Part shown: piece after piece, positions 24,933 through 35,800 of the stretch | Layout of the letters: every line of letters begins with the position of its first letter | Numbering within the stretch: the stretch's first letter is position 1 | Source of the DNA: Nematostella vectensis | Taxonomy: Eukaryota; Cnidaria; Anthozoa; Actiniaria; Edwardsiidae | Direction of reading: 5' to 3' | Assembly: GCF_932526225.1 (NCBI RefSeq) | Contig: NC_064034.1 | Location: 13,218,887 to 13,282,886, forward strand | Length of the DNA: 64,000 bases | Translations under genes and position numbers: made by a program | Notes under the pieces: generated by a model | What the model was told of the DNA's origin: nothing | Databases searched by the model: none | Seen by the model: the letters and a program-made list of their open reading frames with translations, nothing else

Positions 24933-27358
24933 ATGTCTCGCGGTAAGTCAAGACTCTTTATTACATTGTTACATTTTCACATCATTGGCTTGTCATGCAT
25001 TTATTATATTTAATGGGGGAGGTGAGCTTAGATGTAAGAATACTTGTGTCTATGTATATTTTGATACGCAATAAGCTGATAAGCAGGGACAGAAGTACGG
25101 TATGAAAGTAATGGTATCAATTTTTAACTTCCAATCTGAGACAGGTTTTACAGTCCTAAATAGAGTAACAAGTTTTCCTGAAGCTAGGGAATATATGAAT
25201 TCTTCATGGTCTGGAGCTCGCGAACGGTTCGCCTGAGATACAAGGCTCGCACTGTATTTATGCAGCCCTGCACATCAGTCCACACTGGCAAAATTGCAAT
25301 TCAATACAGTTTTAAAACCAGCAAGTACGCATTTACCCAAGTTAGCCTGAATAGGCTCTTACACAAAAGGAGCTTAGTGCAAATTAGGCTATTAAGGTTC
25401 TTAATAAATGTACTTATAAGGAGTTGTATAAGCATTTCTTTGTATAGATTTTTTTGTAAACGTAGGACCACGACTGCGTTTTGATATTGTGTGACAGAGA
25501 TCAGAACAATGCATGAAAGAGTTCAGAACGACTGCGCATCGCAGGAGGCTATGGATTCACCATTCTTACGTTTTATCTACTAATCTATTCATTCATTCAT
25601 TCATTCTATAGTTCGTTCGTTCTTTCGTTTGTTCGTTCGTTAATTCATTCATTCATGTTATTTGTATTTATTTGTTTGTTTGTTTATTTCTTTTCCCAGG
25701 CAAGCAAGCCTTATTACTGGTAATGTTCATCTGGATGACCCTCGTCACTGCAAAACCACAGCCTTCCTTCTCTTCCTCTCCCTACCCCCCAGAGTGGACC
25801 AAAGCCCCTTCATCGCTCAGTGACTTTCCCGTGAGGGAGATCCAGGGGAGAAATGTCACGGTAATCGACGCTTGGACATACCTCGGCAGATTGGGCGCTT
25901 ACAGAGTTCTGGTGGAAGCAACGCGAGAGTATTTCTCTGATTGGGGGTTTAACAACACAGGGAACCTTCTTTGGGGTCTGCCGTTACAATTTGGCTGGCA
26001 AAAGACAACAGGGCGCTTGCGAAAGCCGCTGACCATGGGAAACGCCACCAGTAACTTTCACGAATCAGAAAAGGTTTCTCCATATAGCTGGTGGGCAGAC
26101 ATGAATTATTTTCTCTCAATTCTGCCTCTCTTAGGCGCCGTCAACGCCGGTACGCTCAATCCACTCGGGTTTCCTGTGTATGTTTTAGGGCCAAACAGCG
26201 TGACGAGTGAGTTGTGTGACACTGAAATCATGAATTGTTTGCGAATGCGTAAAACAATAAACAAGATGTGTAACACGAATAGCGTTACGAATGAATTGCG
26301 TGACAGATTTTGCAGTGGCGTTAAGCAATGTTCTGAAAAGTATCCCGAAGTAATTGACAGGTGGACAGAGTTTTTCAAGCACTTGCGTGACAAGAAGCAT
26401 GATCCTGCCAAGGACATTACATTGGGATACCTGTGGAAAGCGCATACTACCTCCATTCATTCAGGTGCGTTTTAACTAGCCTTCATGAAGACAAGAACTT
26501 TTGGCAAATATACTTTGAAAAATATGGGTTAAGTGGCCTAGGATAAATAATGTGATCGTTGTGCTGCCGTGGCGGAGAGGGAGCAACGCTCTGTAGCGCC
26601 TTTGCCTGTCAAATTAGGAGTTCGTTCTCAACCTCAAATTGAAAAGGGGGTTCTTGTCTTTTCTCTGAGGGCAAACACACAATTTCGATCTAAGATAATC
26701 CGAGTTCAGACAGGAGTAGCATATACGGCGTCTGCCTGTTATGCTTGCTATGCCATCGGTCCGCTGCGTTGTAATCTATTCTAGTGTGAATTGGTTAGGG
26801 GTGTGTGTATATTTATCAGAGCTAGTTATTACTGTGATTTTTATCGCTTGAAAAATACGAGTGACTTTTACCACATGTTCAACAACTTCTGCACTTCTAC
26901 AAACATTTCATGTTCAATTGTCGTTTCTTTCCGTAGCTTTGCCGCTATTCACGGATGTCCTTGCTCTGTTGCCTCAGCCTGAGATAAACTTTGGGACTGG
27001 CTGGGCACAACTGGTAAAATTCATCGCAGCTTGTCATTTCCAAACAAATCTTAACAATACGCATGCGCAGCAGATATTAGGGCTGCCCCCGCGCATGCTG
27101 CACAGCAGAGATCACCCACCATTCATCCGGGACTTCACGACAAAGCAGAACACTTGCCTTGCTGTGATCAACCTAATTTTAGACGTGCAGAAGTTGTCCA
27201 ATGGAGGAGCGTTGAAACTGTGGGAAAAGGCAATGTGCTCGGCGCAAGGCAGGAAAGACGGGAGGAACTTGCTAGAGAACTTGTTAGTGAATCCGCTGAA
27301 AAGTGCGGAGGAGTTTTTAAAGGTTGTTGTAGATTTCATGAGGGATCATGACTGCTGA
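24933..27358 (+). CDS. Secreted LEG1-family protein (DUF781), 398 aa
   Basis: Resembles LEG1 (liver-enriched gene 1, human C6orf58), a secreted vertebrate protein linked to liver development in fish; the biochemical function is unknown. Exons: 24933-24942 (only 10 nt), 25700-26464, 26937-27358, all GT-AG and in phase. MSRGKQALLLVMFIWMTLVT is a signal peptide. Family features in order are YPPEWTKAP, the stretch INLLWGLPLQFGWQ-like (here NLLWGLPLQFGWQKTTGRL), WWADMNYFLSILPLL, DITLGYLWKAHTT, GTGWAQLV, LPPRMLHSRDHPPFIRDFT and an NLILDV stretch. Cysteines and several N-x-S/T sites (NVT, NNT, NAT) fit a secreted glycoprotein. The middle has an insert in which SVTSELCDT and SVTNELRDR repeat 28 codons apart. 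AATAAA at 27362-27367 follows the stop. Confidence 0.93.
25585..25690. repeat. Tetranucleotide microsatellite before LEG1 exon 2
   Basis: Runs of ATTC and GTTC/TTTG units end at the polypyrimidine tract and CAG acceptor of exon 2 (25699), so the repeat forms much of the 3' splice region. Confidence 0.85.
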
Positions 27359-27361
27359 TGC

Positions 27362-27367
27362 AATAAA
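27362..27367 (+). other. Polyadenylation signal of the LEG1-family gene
   Basis: AATAAA four bases after the TGA stop at 27356-27358. The stop and signal being so close implies a very short 3' UTR. Confidence 0.6.
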
Positions 27368-27660
27368 AGATGATGGTAATGATTTGATTTTTGATAACTG
27401 ATAAGTCCCATTATAAGCAATTGCACTCACTTTCTCTTTTACTACTTAGCAAAATTTATAACGTATAATAGAACCCTATTTCAATCTCCTTGCAATCAAT
27501 CTATCATCTGGGCCAAGAAGTTTTGCTAACGTCATTATAGAGTATCCTAGGACATCAAGTCTATTCTGTGTTTTAATTTGTGCATAAGCCTATTGAACAG
27601 TTTTAAATGATTTCCTCATTTAAGTGACACCATACATGTATTATTAATGCTCTGAAGTTC

Positions 27661-27666
27661 TTTATT
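27661..27666 (-). other. Likely polyadenylation signal of the E-NTPDase gene
   Basis: TTTATT on the plus strand reads AATAAA on the minus strand, about 90 bp past the TAG stop at 27756-27758. Confidence 0.5.
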
Positions 27667-27755
27667 AACTTTCTCACTAAACATCGTTTTCCCTCTGTCT
27701 TCACTTCTCAGATAGCTGAACTGAAAAGACTGACTGAGTCAGTCTTCCCTTCTAT

Positions 27756-29534
27756 CTATAGCACCTTAAGCGCGCTAAGCATCGCACCCAGGGTCCAATT
27801 AAGATCGAGTCCGTTGATGCTTTCGCCATTGTAGAGCTCAAAGGAGTTGTCGACACGATAGCCGTCGGTAAGCATGCTGTAGATGAAGTTCAGTTGGAAA
27901 CATCTCGGGGTCGTGTATTTATTTGCTAGCTCTTTCTCCGTCAGATCACGACCACAGAACGACAACATCTTACGCTTCAGAGTCTCCATGTCAATTCTCT
28001 CACCATTTTTCGACACCACTCCGGTCTCTCGGAAAGCATACGTGAATAAACTAAAACTGTAGAATTTGCCTTTCAAGCGTGGCTGCTGGTGGAATGGGCA
28101 ATTGTCCTTCTTGCTTGATAAACAGAAAAAGAGGCTCTTGATAATCATATGGCACATTTGAGGGTTGAACCCTCCTCTCATCAGATACTCGGCGCCATCG
28201 ACTTCGACTCTTTTCTCAAAGTTAGAGTTGTAGCAAGGATTAGTAATTACTTTACGGTTATGCCTTCGGTTATTCACCAAGAATCTTATGAACCTTTTGC
28301 GGGCCTCTTGCTCCCCGTACCCCAAGTAACTGTGTGCGTAAAGTGGGAGCATTCCCTTTGTCAAGTCTAGCACGACAGTGATATGCTGTGTGTTGTTTGT
28401 GTCGAAGGCATTCTGAGTCGATGCTCCACCCATGTCTAGTACTCCGTACTCGGTGTCTGACTCCCCGGTCAACGCGCCCATCAGAAAGTTTACTGTCACC
28501 CAGTCATAAGTGGCTTCGTCAATTCCGCTGATTACCTTCAGAACAGACATGAATGTGACGTTATTAACACCAGCCTGCTCTTCCTTTCTTCAGCTCTTAA
28601 ATGCCCCCAAACCCCCCACAACCCATCCCCCGTGTAGCTCCCCCATACCATCCCCCCTTTTCATCTCGGTCACAAAAATGCTTAACAATTAAATCGTAGA
28701 GCTTTTGCGTATTACATTTTTTTTAGCGCACATCCCAGTTAGATGACCAAACCCCCATCCGTCAGCGAATCCTGGCTTTGCGCCTCTGATCAGAGGGCTC
28801 CTATAAATCACACATTTTTTATAATTCAAGTAGTATTTCACATTCGCGAAGATCAAGCAATCACAAGATACATACGCTTATAAAAGATAATATGAACCGT
28901 CTTGTTCTAACATTCAACAAACGTATGCATATAGCGCTATTATGTTTCAATAATTATAATGGACAGGTTAAGGAAATATACTTCTACTCACCTTTGCATT
29001 ACCCTTCTTAAACGCGAATGGAGACTTTTTCGAATCACGTAGAAAGTTGTTCACTTCATTTATGACAGCGATTTTCTGTGACACAAAAATCAAAATATTC
29101 AGATCAAGATGACGGCGGGTTTCCAGGCCACCAATAGAATAAATCCAGGGCAAAGTAGTTACCTGGTCGACCGGGAGAAGACGCATGCCCGCGGTAGCAA
29201 ACAAATACACGGGGGTCTGGGCCTGGTACTGAACAGGGACAACTTTCTTAGCGCCCTCAATCAGAGTCTGCAAATAAGGACCGACCCCGGCAGGGCTCTC
29301 ACCGAAGCTACTGAGTCCAGGCTTTGCTTTATTTGGTTTAGGCACGTTGAGTTGCGTTACGTCCCGTACGTGTAGAGTTTGGCGTTGAATTAGTTTGTAC
29401 ACTTTACAGCGGGTCCCGCTTGAGCCCGCGTCGAACAGGACAGCGTACTTTGCTTTTGGAATTGTGCGCGCGCTGACCAAGGCGAGACATGTCCCGAGAA
29501 ATACCAGAAGCAGCCACGTGGTACTAAACTTCAT
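27756..29534 (-). CDS. Secreted E-NTPDase (CD39/apyrase family), 411 aa
   Basis: Ecto-nucleoside triphosphate diphosphohydrolases remove gamma and beta phosphates from extracellular or luminal nucleotides. Minus-strand coding exons: 29163-29534, 28992-29075, 27756-28535, all GT-AG and phase 0. The apyrase conserved regions appear in order: ACR1 LFDAGSSGTRCKVY (about 33-46), ACR2 YLFATAGMRLLP (110-121), ACR3 VISGIDEATYDW (153-164), ACR4 LDMGGASTQ (185-193) and ACR5 LNWTLGAML near the end. The N-terminus is a signal peptide (STTWLLLVFLGTCLALV). No C-terminal membrane segment follows ACR5, so it should be soluble or secreted, unlike CD39 with two membrane spans. ACR3 reads GIDEA where the family usually has GxEEG. 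A 5' UTR exon probably ends at 29938 and joins to 29561 (TTTTTCAG acceptor). The gene is convergent with LEG1, 397 bp apart. Confidence 0.94.
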
Positions 29535-29937
29535 GGTGCTAACCTGTCCTTGAGGTTAAATCTGAAAAAATAAATTTAGAACTGTGAATTCACTCCAATC
29601 GTTTCAAAAGGCTGGTTAACTTTAATACATCAAACGAGTATAGCTCTATTTAAAGCCAATCCTCGAAGTTTTGAAAATATTTACTAAAAATGATTGCAGA
29701 AAGAGTTTTCCATCACGCGCATGTGGGCACGTTCAGGAAATTGAAAAAGGTTGACTGAACGTTGAATTGTTCACTAACGAGAAAATAATCAGATATTATA
29801 CCTCACTCAGATCAGAATTTGATAGAAAATGATTCAAAATAAGTATTTGAAGTACATGTCCCTTAGTAGAGGTGGTATCTGCTAACTACCAATTCTGCGT
29901 ACCGTACACACACGATTTAAGATGGCTCAATTCTTAC

Positions 29938-30010
29938 CTGTAACTCTACCGCAGAAGGATGAAGCAGTGTGGCTATGAGCGAGAAGGAGTACCGGCTTAA
30001 GTACTCCAAC
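29938..30010 (-). other. Probable 5' UTR exon of the E-NTPDase gene
   Basis: On the minus strand, GAGTTACAG|GTAAGA at 29938 is a strong donor, and the start-codon exon has a matching TTTTTCAG acceptor at 29562-29563, 27 bp before the ATG. The upstream limit of this exon is unknown. Confidence 0.45.
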
Positions 30011-31318
30011 TATGGCAACAAGACGCCGTAAAATCCAACAGAGTATTAATATAACATCACAAGATGGCACATGGATAACTATTGTCTTTTGTTTTACGAA
30101 CAAAGTTAATGTCTTCATGCGTCCCAAACCTCGTACACAACACCTGTTTTTACACTAAAGCTTTTGACCCCGAGGGAGTTGTTGTATTTGTACTCCCTTG
30201 TTGTTGTCTTTTGCAAACATTCTTGGAACAATGGCAGCTAACGCTGCCGGCATACTTGTGTTGACATGTTATTGCGTTTTCGCTATAGTTTTCCGCCTTC
30301 TGCCATTGCTCTAATCGGAGCCTTAACATTATCTCTTTATGGAGTGGAGATAGCCACCATCGTAGCCATGCCATTGCAGTATTCTACCAGTCTACAGGAC
30401 GTTTATTATCGGATTTGGCTACAAAAACGTCTGACTTTGGGACTGTGCAATAATAATCAGGAGGGGAGGGGGGGGGAACGAGCTTCAAATAATAAAAAAT
30501 TATGTAGGACCACCTCTCCAAGTTAAGCACTGACCCCCATCCTGTTCTTTAAAAATACGAAGACTTCCTCCCCCCCCCTCCTACATGCTACCTATATAGT
30601 CACTTGCTTCCTTTCCTGGGGTAAGGTAAATTGGCTAGCCTATCATTCACTTTGAAACACTTCTCAAATGCGAACTCCTTTCTCACTAGACCTTCTCCAT
30701 CTTTCCACCCACCCCCTAGCATCCCTCGGCTCCCAGTTTTATTTCTCCCCTTCGCATTTGACTAGTACCTGGTCTTACCTCCTGATGATAAACCTTGTGC
30801 TAGAATACACGTAAGGTTGCTTTACATTTCGAAGAGCTCTAAGAAATATCCCACCTTTCCATTTTGTAACTCTATATACTCGTTTTTGTCATCCCCAGTC
30901 TTGCCATTCCACGCCATCATTTATGTTCAACATTTTCCTCCCTTCCAGATCATCTATCCACCTAACACCCACCCCCCCCCCCCCCACCACCCCCCCCCCC
31001 CCCCCCCCAGGTGCTTTGGTACGAATACCCTCCTTTAACCGAAAGCATTCTACTTCGGCATGAGGATAAACATCGGATAAACATCAGCTTTGTTAAACTA
31101 AACCGTATCTACAAGCGCAAAGCGTTTCATTGGAGAATCTCAGAATTTTCTTTTACTGGAAATGGTCCAGAGAAGAGTTGGAATTTTCTTCTTTATGTCT
31201 TATGATTAAAGTGGTTTGAGTAATATTTACCTAAAATGGTTTAACAAAGGCGTATAGACCTGATGGATATTGTTATACGCGGCGGTTCGTTTTTATTCAT
31301 CAAAGAGATATCTCCCCT

Positions 31319-31567
31319 TCATGCGTGACAAATCTTTTTATCCTGTTGTCGTCTTCGTGTGGCCGCTAGAATATGGATGCTTACGGTGGTCCGCTTTCTG
31401 AGTTTGAGCTCAGGCGAAGGGGGGACATCAAGAGAAACGACGATCTCATTTTGTCGATAAGAGACATATAGTGATTTATAGAACAGAGCGGTTCTTAGTG
31501 AGACTGCGACGAGTTTCTCAAAGTTTGCGTCGATTCTGTATTTGAACGGCAAGGTTACATAAGCCAT
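31319..31567 (-). CDS. Unproven 82-aa ORF
   Basis: Intronless open frame starting MAYVTLPFKYRIDANF in a good start context (AAAATGG) and ending DKKICHA. The composition looks protein-like and there are no repeats, but no family was recognised and no splice sites or poly(A) signal support it. Confidence 0.22.
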   Translation of the reverse strand: MAYVTLPFKYRIDANFEKLVAVSLRTALFYKSLYVSYRQNEIVVSLDVPPSPELKLRKRTTVSIHILAATRRRQQDKKICHA

Positions 31568-31861
31568 TTTGCGCGCCGAAATTTCGATAAATATGGATAC
31601 AAAACAAACATTTTAATTTAGGTAGTCCCCTCTCTTATGCGAAAATTTAAGCTTGACCCCCTATCTTAGCAACATTTAACCTAGTTTTACAGCCCCACTC
31701 CTGATAATTATTGCACAGTCCCTTATAGATTTATGACATACCTGAGTGGTCTAGAAAGCCTTTTTTTTATCTAATTCGCTTATGCTTTATCAGCCGTGCT
31801 TAGTGTCAGTGACAGTCAGTAACAATTAGTGTCAGTGTCACTAAGGACGGCTGCGCAGGAG

Positions 31862-31995
31862 ACTTATGCTTTATAGCTATGTCTACAAACAGCACGTCTA
31901 TTGCGAGCCAGAAGTGGACTTTCTGCAGCAGTTGTGTGTGTGTGTGAGGAGGGGGGACGGACGCACCCTCTGCACCCCCCCTGGGTACGGGCCAG
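31862..31995 (-). mobile_element. Partial hAT-like MITE copy, reverse orientation
   Basis: Shares CTTATGCTTTATAG, then AAACAGCACGTCTATTG and a C-rich end finishing CCCCCCTGGGTACGGGCC with the family at 4110-4448. The other end was not found. Confidence 0.65.
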
Positions 31996-32170
31996 GTATT
32001 TCTTGTCCATGTTTTTTTATTTTGACTTATTCTAAATCCTCACATTTTCAAATATGAACCTTGTTATTTTGGGGGTAAGCCGTTTTTTTTTTTTACTTTA
32101 GTATCCAGTATCTAAAAAACCCTTTGGTGCCTGTTTCCCGAGTACTACATTCATTGATTGAAAGGCGACA

Positions 32171-32830
32171 TTGTGTACACGTGGACTCATTGGTAATACA
32201 TTCTACCCATACCAAGTTATTGGTTATACAAATACCAAGTTGCTGAGTGAACGGTGAGTTTGGCCTTAAGACGGTAAGCAAATTACACGTGTGGAATTTT
32301 CATCACCGTGTTGGTCGGGCTTTTGTAGTCACTGGCTTTCCTCGGTCGTTTTCAGCTTTAACCCCGTCACACACAAATTTTGCTGATAGATATACTGTAT
32401 GTTTACAACTATCTTATAGTATTGTTATTATTTTTGGCGACACTTTTAACGATTTTCGCAGCATTTTAAAAAACTTGCGAAATGCTAAAGAGACACGAAA
32501 TCTAATTCCTATTTTTCTCGTTTTTTCAAAATTTATGATACGATCGTAATCAAGTTTATTTTTGTTTCGCGGCTTCAATGTAAATATGTCAAGAACAAAA
32601 AGATGCGCTTTGTTTGGTCTCGCGAAATGCAAATTCCTTAGAATATAATTTTGCTCCCAAATCGTGAGCGTAAAGGTCTTGCGAAATATGCCAACCCTTT
32701 CTTTCCCAGTATCAGAGAATGTACTTCTATAAACTGATAAAGTAGATATAAAATTGGTTAGCCTGTGGTATAATTTTGCTATCATGCAGCTGACCAAAAA
32801 TGTTACGGGCTCCGATATCCAAGATGGCGG
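32171..32830. repeat. RPF1 promoter segment, copy 1 of a 660-bp direct duplication
   Basis: From TTGTGTACACGTGGACTCAT to CCAAGATGGCGG this matches 34087-34748 with few substitutions and small indels. It ends inside the RPF1 start codon region. It contains several copies of TTGCGAAAT / TCGCGAAAT. It may be a promoter duplication or a transposable element whose end supplies the start codon. Confidence 0.9.
32820..32830 (+). promoter_or_regulatory. YY1-like core at the RPF1 start codon
   Basis: CAAGATGGCGG overlaps the ATG and matches the known YY1 core (AAGATGGCGG), typical of TATA-less housekeeping promoters. The same string lies at the MTR4 start. Use by YY1 is inferred. Confidence 0.5.
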
Positions 32831-35800
32831 ATTGCGAGAAACGCGTGGATTTATCCCGGGTCAGAAATAAAGCTCTTCGCGGGGAGATGTATTGGAAGGA
32901 AAAGATAAGAAAAGCCAAGGAAAAAAGGGAGCGTAGAAAGAAACGAAAGCGAGAAGAACAAGAACTTGGGGACGAGGTATGCCTATTTATTCGCTCATTT
33001 GGTTGTCGACAATAAGGGCCTGTTCACATGGAGGTCGGGGTTCCTAAGGTGAATGGAGTAACCCGCCTCTCCATATAATCTCTCTTATTTACGTGTTTGC
33101 GTTCACATGTCAAGATGGCTGCCAGAAAGTATTGACATGGAGAACTTTTTAGGCCGAACCAGCTCGAAGTTAAGTAATGGCCATGTTAAAGATAAGAGAA
33201 TGAAGAATCTTCTATTGAAAGCGACCTAGATTCGAGTTCTTCCGTTAATAGCGAGGTTTTTGCAAACAAAAGGACTAAAACAAGAACGCCAACATCAAAG
33301 CAGAAAGCTTTGACAGCTTTGTATTATTTGTCGGGCGTTCGTCCTGCAAAGAAGCCACAATGTGTCTTCTATCCACCATCTTGTTTGTAACATTCTATCG
33401 TAGGTGCTTAGCCACCACACCCCACATTCGCAACCTCACCCGAGGCATGTGAACACAACTTTTTCTTGACCCCAGGTAGGTGAGGTCCCCCACCTCCATG
33501 TGAATAGGCCCTAAGTCTGAAACTTTACCAGAAGAAGCCTTCTTGTTTTTCGATGTCTTTTAGACATGTCTGTGTAAGGTTTGCTTGAGTCGTGACTTAT
33601 CGGTGACTTATTTGATTTGTTTTTAGAAAACGTTATATTTTACTTTCTCTTAGGTGTCTTTTAGTTAGGGAAAAATTGTTTGATTTGTGTTGTGTTTGCA
33701 GGCCCCCCCTAAGCAAGTCCCACGGACCATAGAGAACACGCGAGTGCAAGATGAGACGATGGTTGACCCATTGGACGAGGAGGTAGAGTACAAATATAAT
33801 GTGTGGTACTGTAGGCATACAGTCCGTAAATATCCCACATCCAGGGGCGGATACAGGGGGTGGATATCCACCCCCTTTTTTGAGTGAAAAAAAATTGAAA
33901 AGTCACTTTGTTTGGTTTTTGGGAGGTATTGTCCATTTTTCTTTGCCTGCTTGATTTTGCTGATGTGAAGTATTGTAAGATCTATGAAATGACCTAACAA
34001 GAACCACTTGATCAGTTATAAGGCGTCTATCCGGCCATTATCCACCATATATATATATATAAGTTATTGTTTTGATCTGTTGTGTATTGTGTACACGTGG
34101 AATCATTGGTAATACATTCTACCGATACCAAGTCATACAAATACCAAGTTACTGAGTGAACGGTGAGTTTGGCCTTGCAAGACAGTAAGCAAATTACACG
34201 CGTGAAATTTTCATCACCGTGTTGGCAGGGCTTTTGTAGTCACTAGCTTTCCTCTGCCGTTTTCAGCTTTAACCCCGTCACACACAAATTTTCCTGATAG
34301 ATATACTGTATGTTTACAACTATCTTATAGTATTGTTACTATATTTGGCGACACTTTTCACTATTTTTGCAGTACTTTAAAAAAACTTGCGAAATGCTAA
34401 AGAGACACGAAACCTAATTCCCATTTTTCTCGTTTTTTCAAAATTTATGATACGATCGTAATCGAGTTTATTTTTGTTTTGCGGCTTCAATGTAAATATG
34501 TCAAGAACAAAAAGATGCGCTTTGTTTGGTCTCGCGAAATTCAAAGATAATTTTGCTCCCAAATCGTGAGCGTAAAGGTCTTGCGAAATATACCCTTTCT
34601 TTCCCAGTATCAGAGAATGTACTTCTATAAACTGATAAAGTAGATATAAAATTGGTTAGCCTGTGGTATAGTAAAGCTGGTGGTATGGTATAGCTGCTAT
34701 CATACAGCTGACCAAAAATGTTACGGGCTCCGAAATCCAAGATGGCGGGGTGTATATATATTAAGTTATTGTTTTGATCTGGGGTGTATATATATTAAGT
34801 TATTGTTTTGATCTGTCGTGTATATACATTAAGTTATTGTTTTGATCTGTTGTGTGTATATATATATATATATATATTAAGTTATTATTTTGATCTTTGT
34901 TGTATATATATATTAAGTTATTGTTTTGATCTGTTGTGTATATATATATATATTAAGTTATTGTTTTGATCTGTTGTGTATATATATATTAAGTTATTGT
35001 TTTGATCTGTCGTGTATATATACAGTATATTAAGTTATTGTTTTGATCTGTCGTGTATATACATTAAGTTATTGTTTTGATCTGTTGTGTGTATATATAT
35101 ATATATATTAAGTTATTATTTTGATCTTTGTTGTATATATATATTAAGTTATTGTTTTGATCTGTTGTGTATATATATATATTAAGTTATTGTTTTGATC
35201 TGTTGTGTATATATATATTAAGTTATTGTTTTGATCTGTCGTGTATATATACAGTATATTAAGTTATTGTTTTGATCTGTCGTGTATATATACCGTAGGT
35301 CCTCCAAGACGAGTCAACAGATGAACTCAGTTATTACTTCAAAAGAGAAGTTACACCCAAAGTACTGATAACATCAAGTGATCGACCCAAACATGTGAGT
35401 ACACCAATAACATCAGCGCTAGGCTTGTGCAAACACCAATTACACCATAACTGATGCCTCTTCCTCTTATAATACTCCGTGATAAAGAACACTCCCTTCA
35501 GCAAGCAGGAACTGATGCCTTAGTGTTAGACCCTTTTCTCTTGTGTGTTTGATAGATGGGGTCCATCTCGGGGTGCAAAACATGTATAAAATGGTAGCTG
35601 TCACTTCCTCATATTATACTGGATGAGTAAGCAGACTACCTTCAACAAGCAGGAATATAAGTACTCTAAGGTGCTTGATGCTATTCATAAGCCACCACCA
35701 GACTACCTACGACAAGCAGGGATATAAGTACTCTAAGGTGCTTGATGCTATTGATAAGCCAGCACCAGGTTAATTATCCCTGATTGATTTAAAAAGTTTT

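Larger units (their letters stand above)
30011..32170. other. Intergenic region between E-NTPDase and RPF1
   Basis: Holds long C tracts (30966-31009), a hAT-like MITE copy (31862-31995), a small inverted repeat around AGTGTCAGTGAC at 31800-31855, and an unproven 82-codon ORF on the minus strand (31319-31567). No other gene is supported. Confidence 0.45.

Noticed and set aside
25672..26475. LEG1 gene starting within the 25672 open frame
   Set aside because: The frame's upstream part is the tetranucleotide repeat and pyrimidine tract. The 10-nt exon at 24933 with ATG and GTAAGT joins in phase to 25700 and gives a proper signal peptide.
32414..32797. 127-codon minus-strand frame in the RPF1 promoter segment
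   Set aside because: The second copy of the segment (34087-34748) breaks the frame by indels, so no coding constraint is visible.
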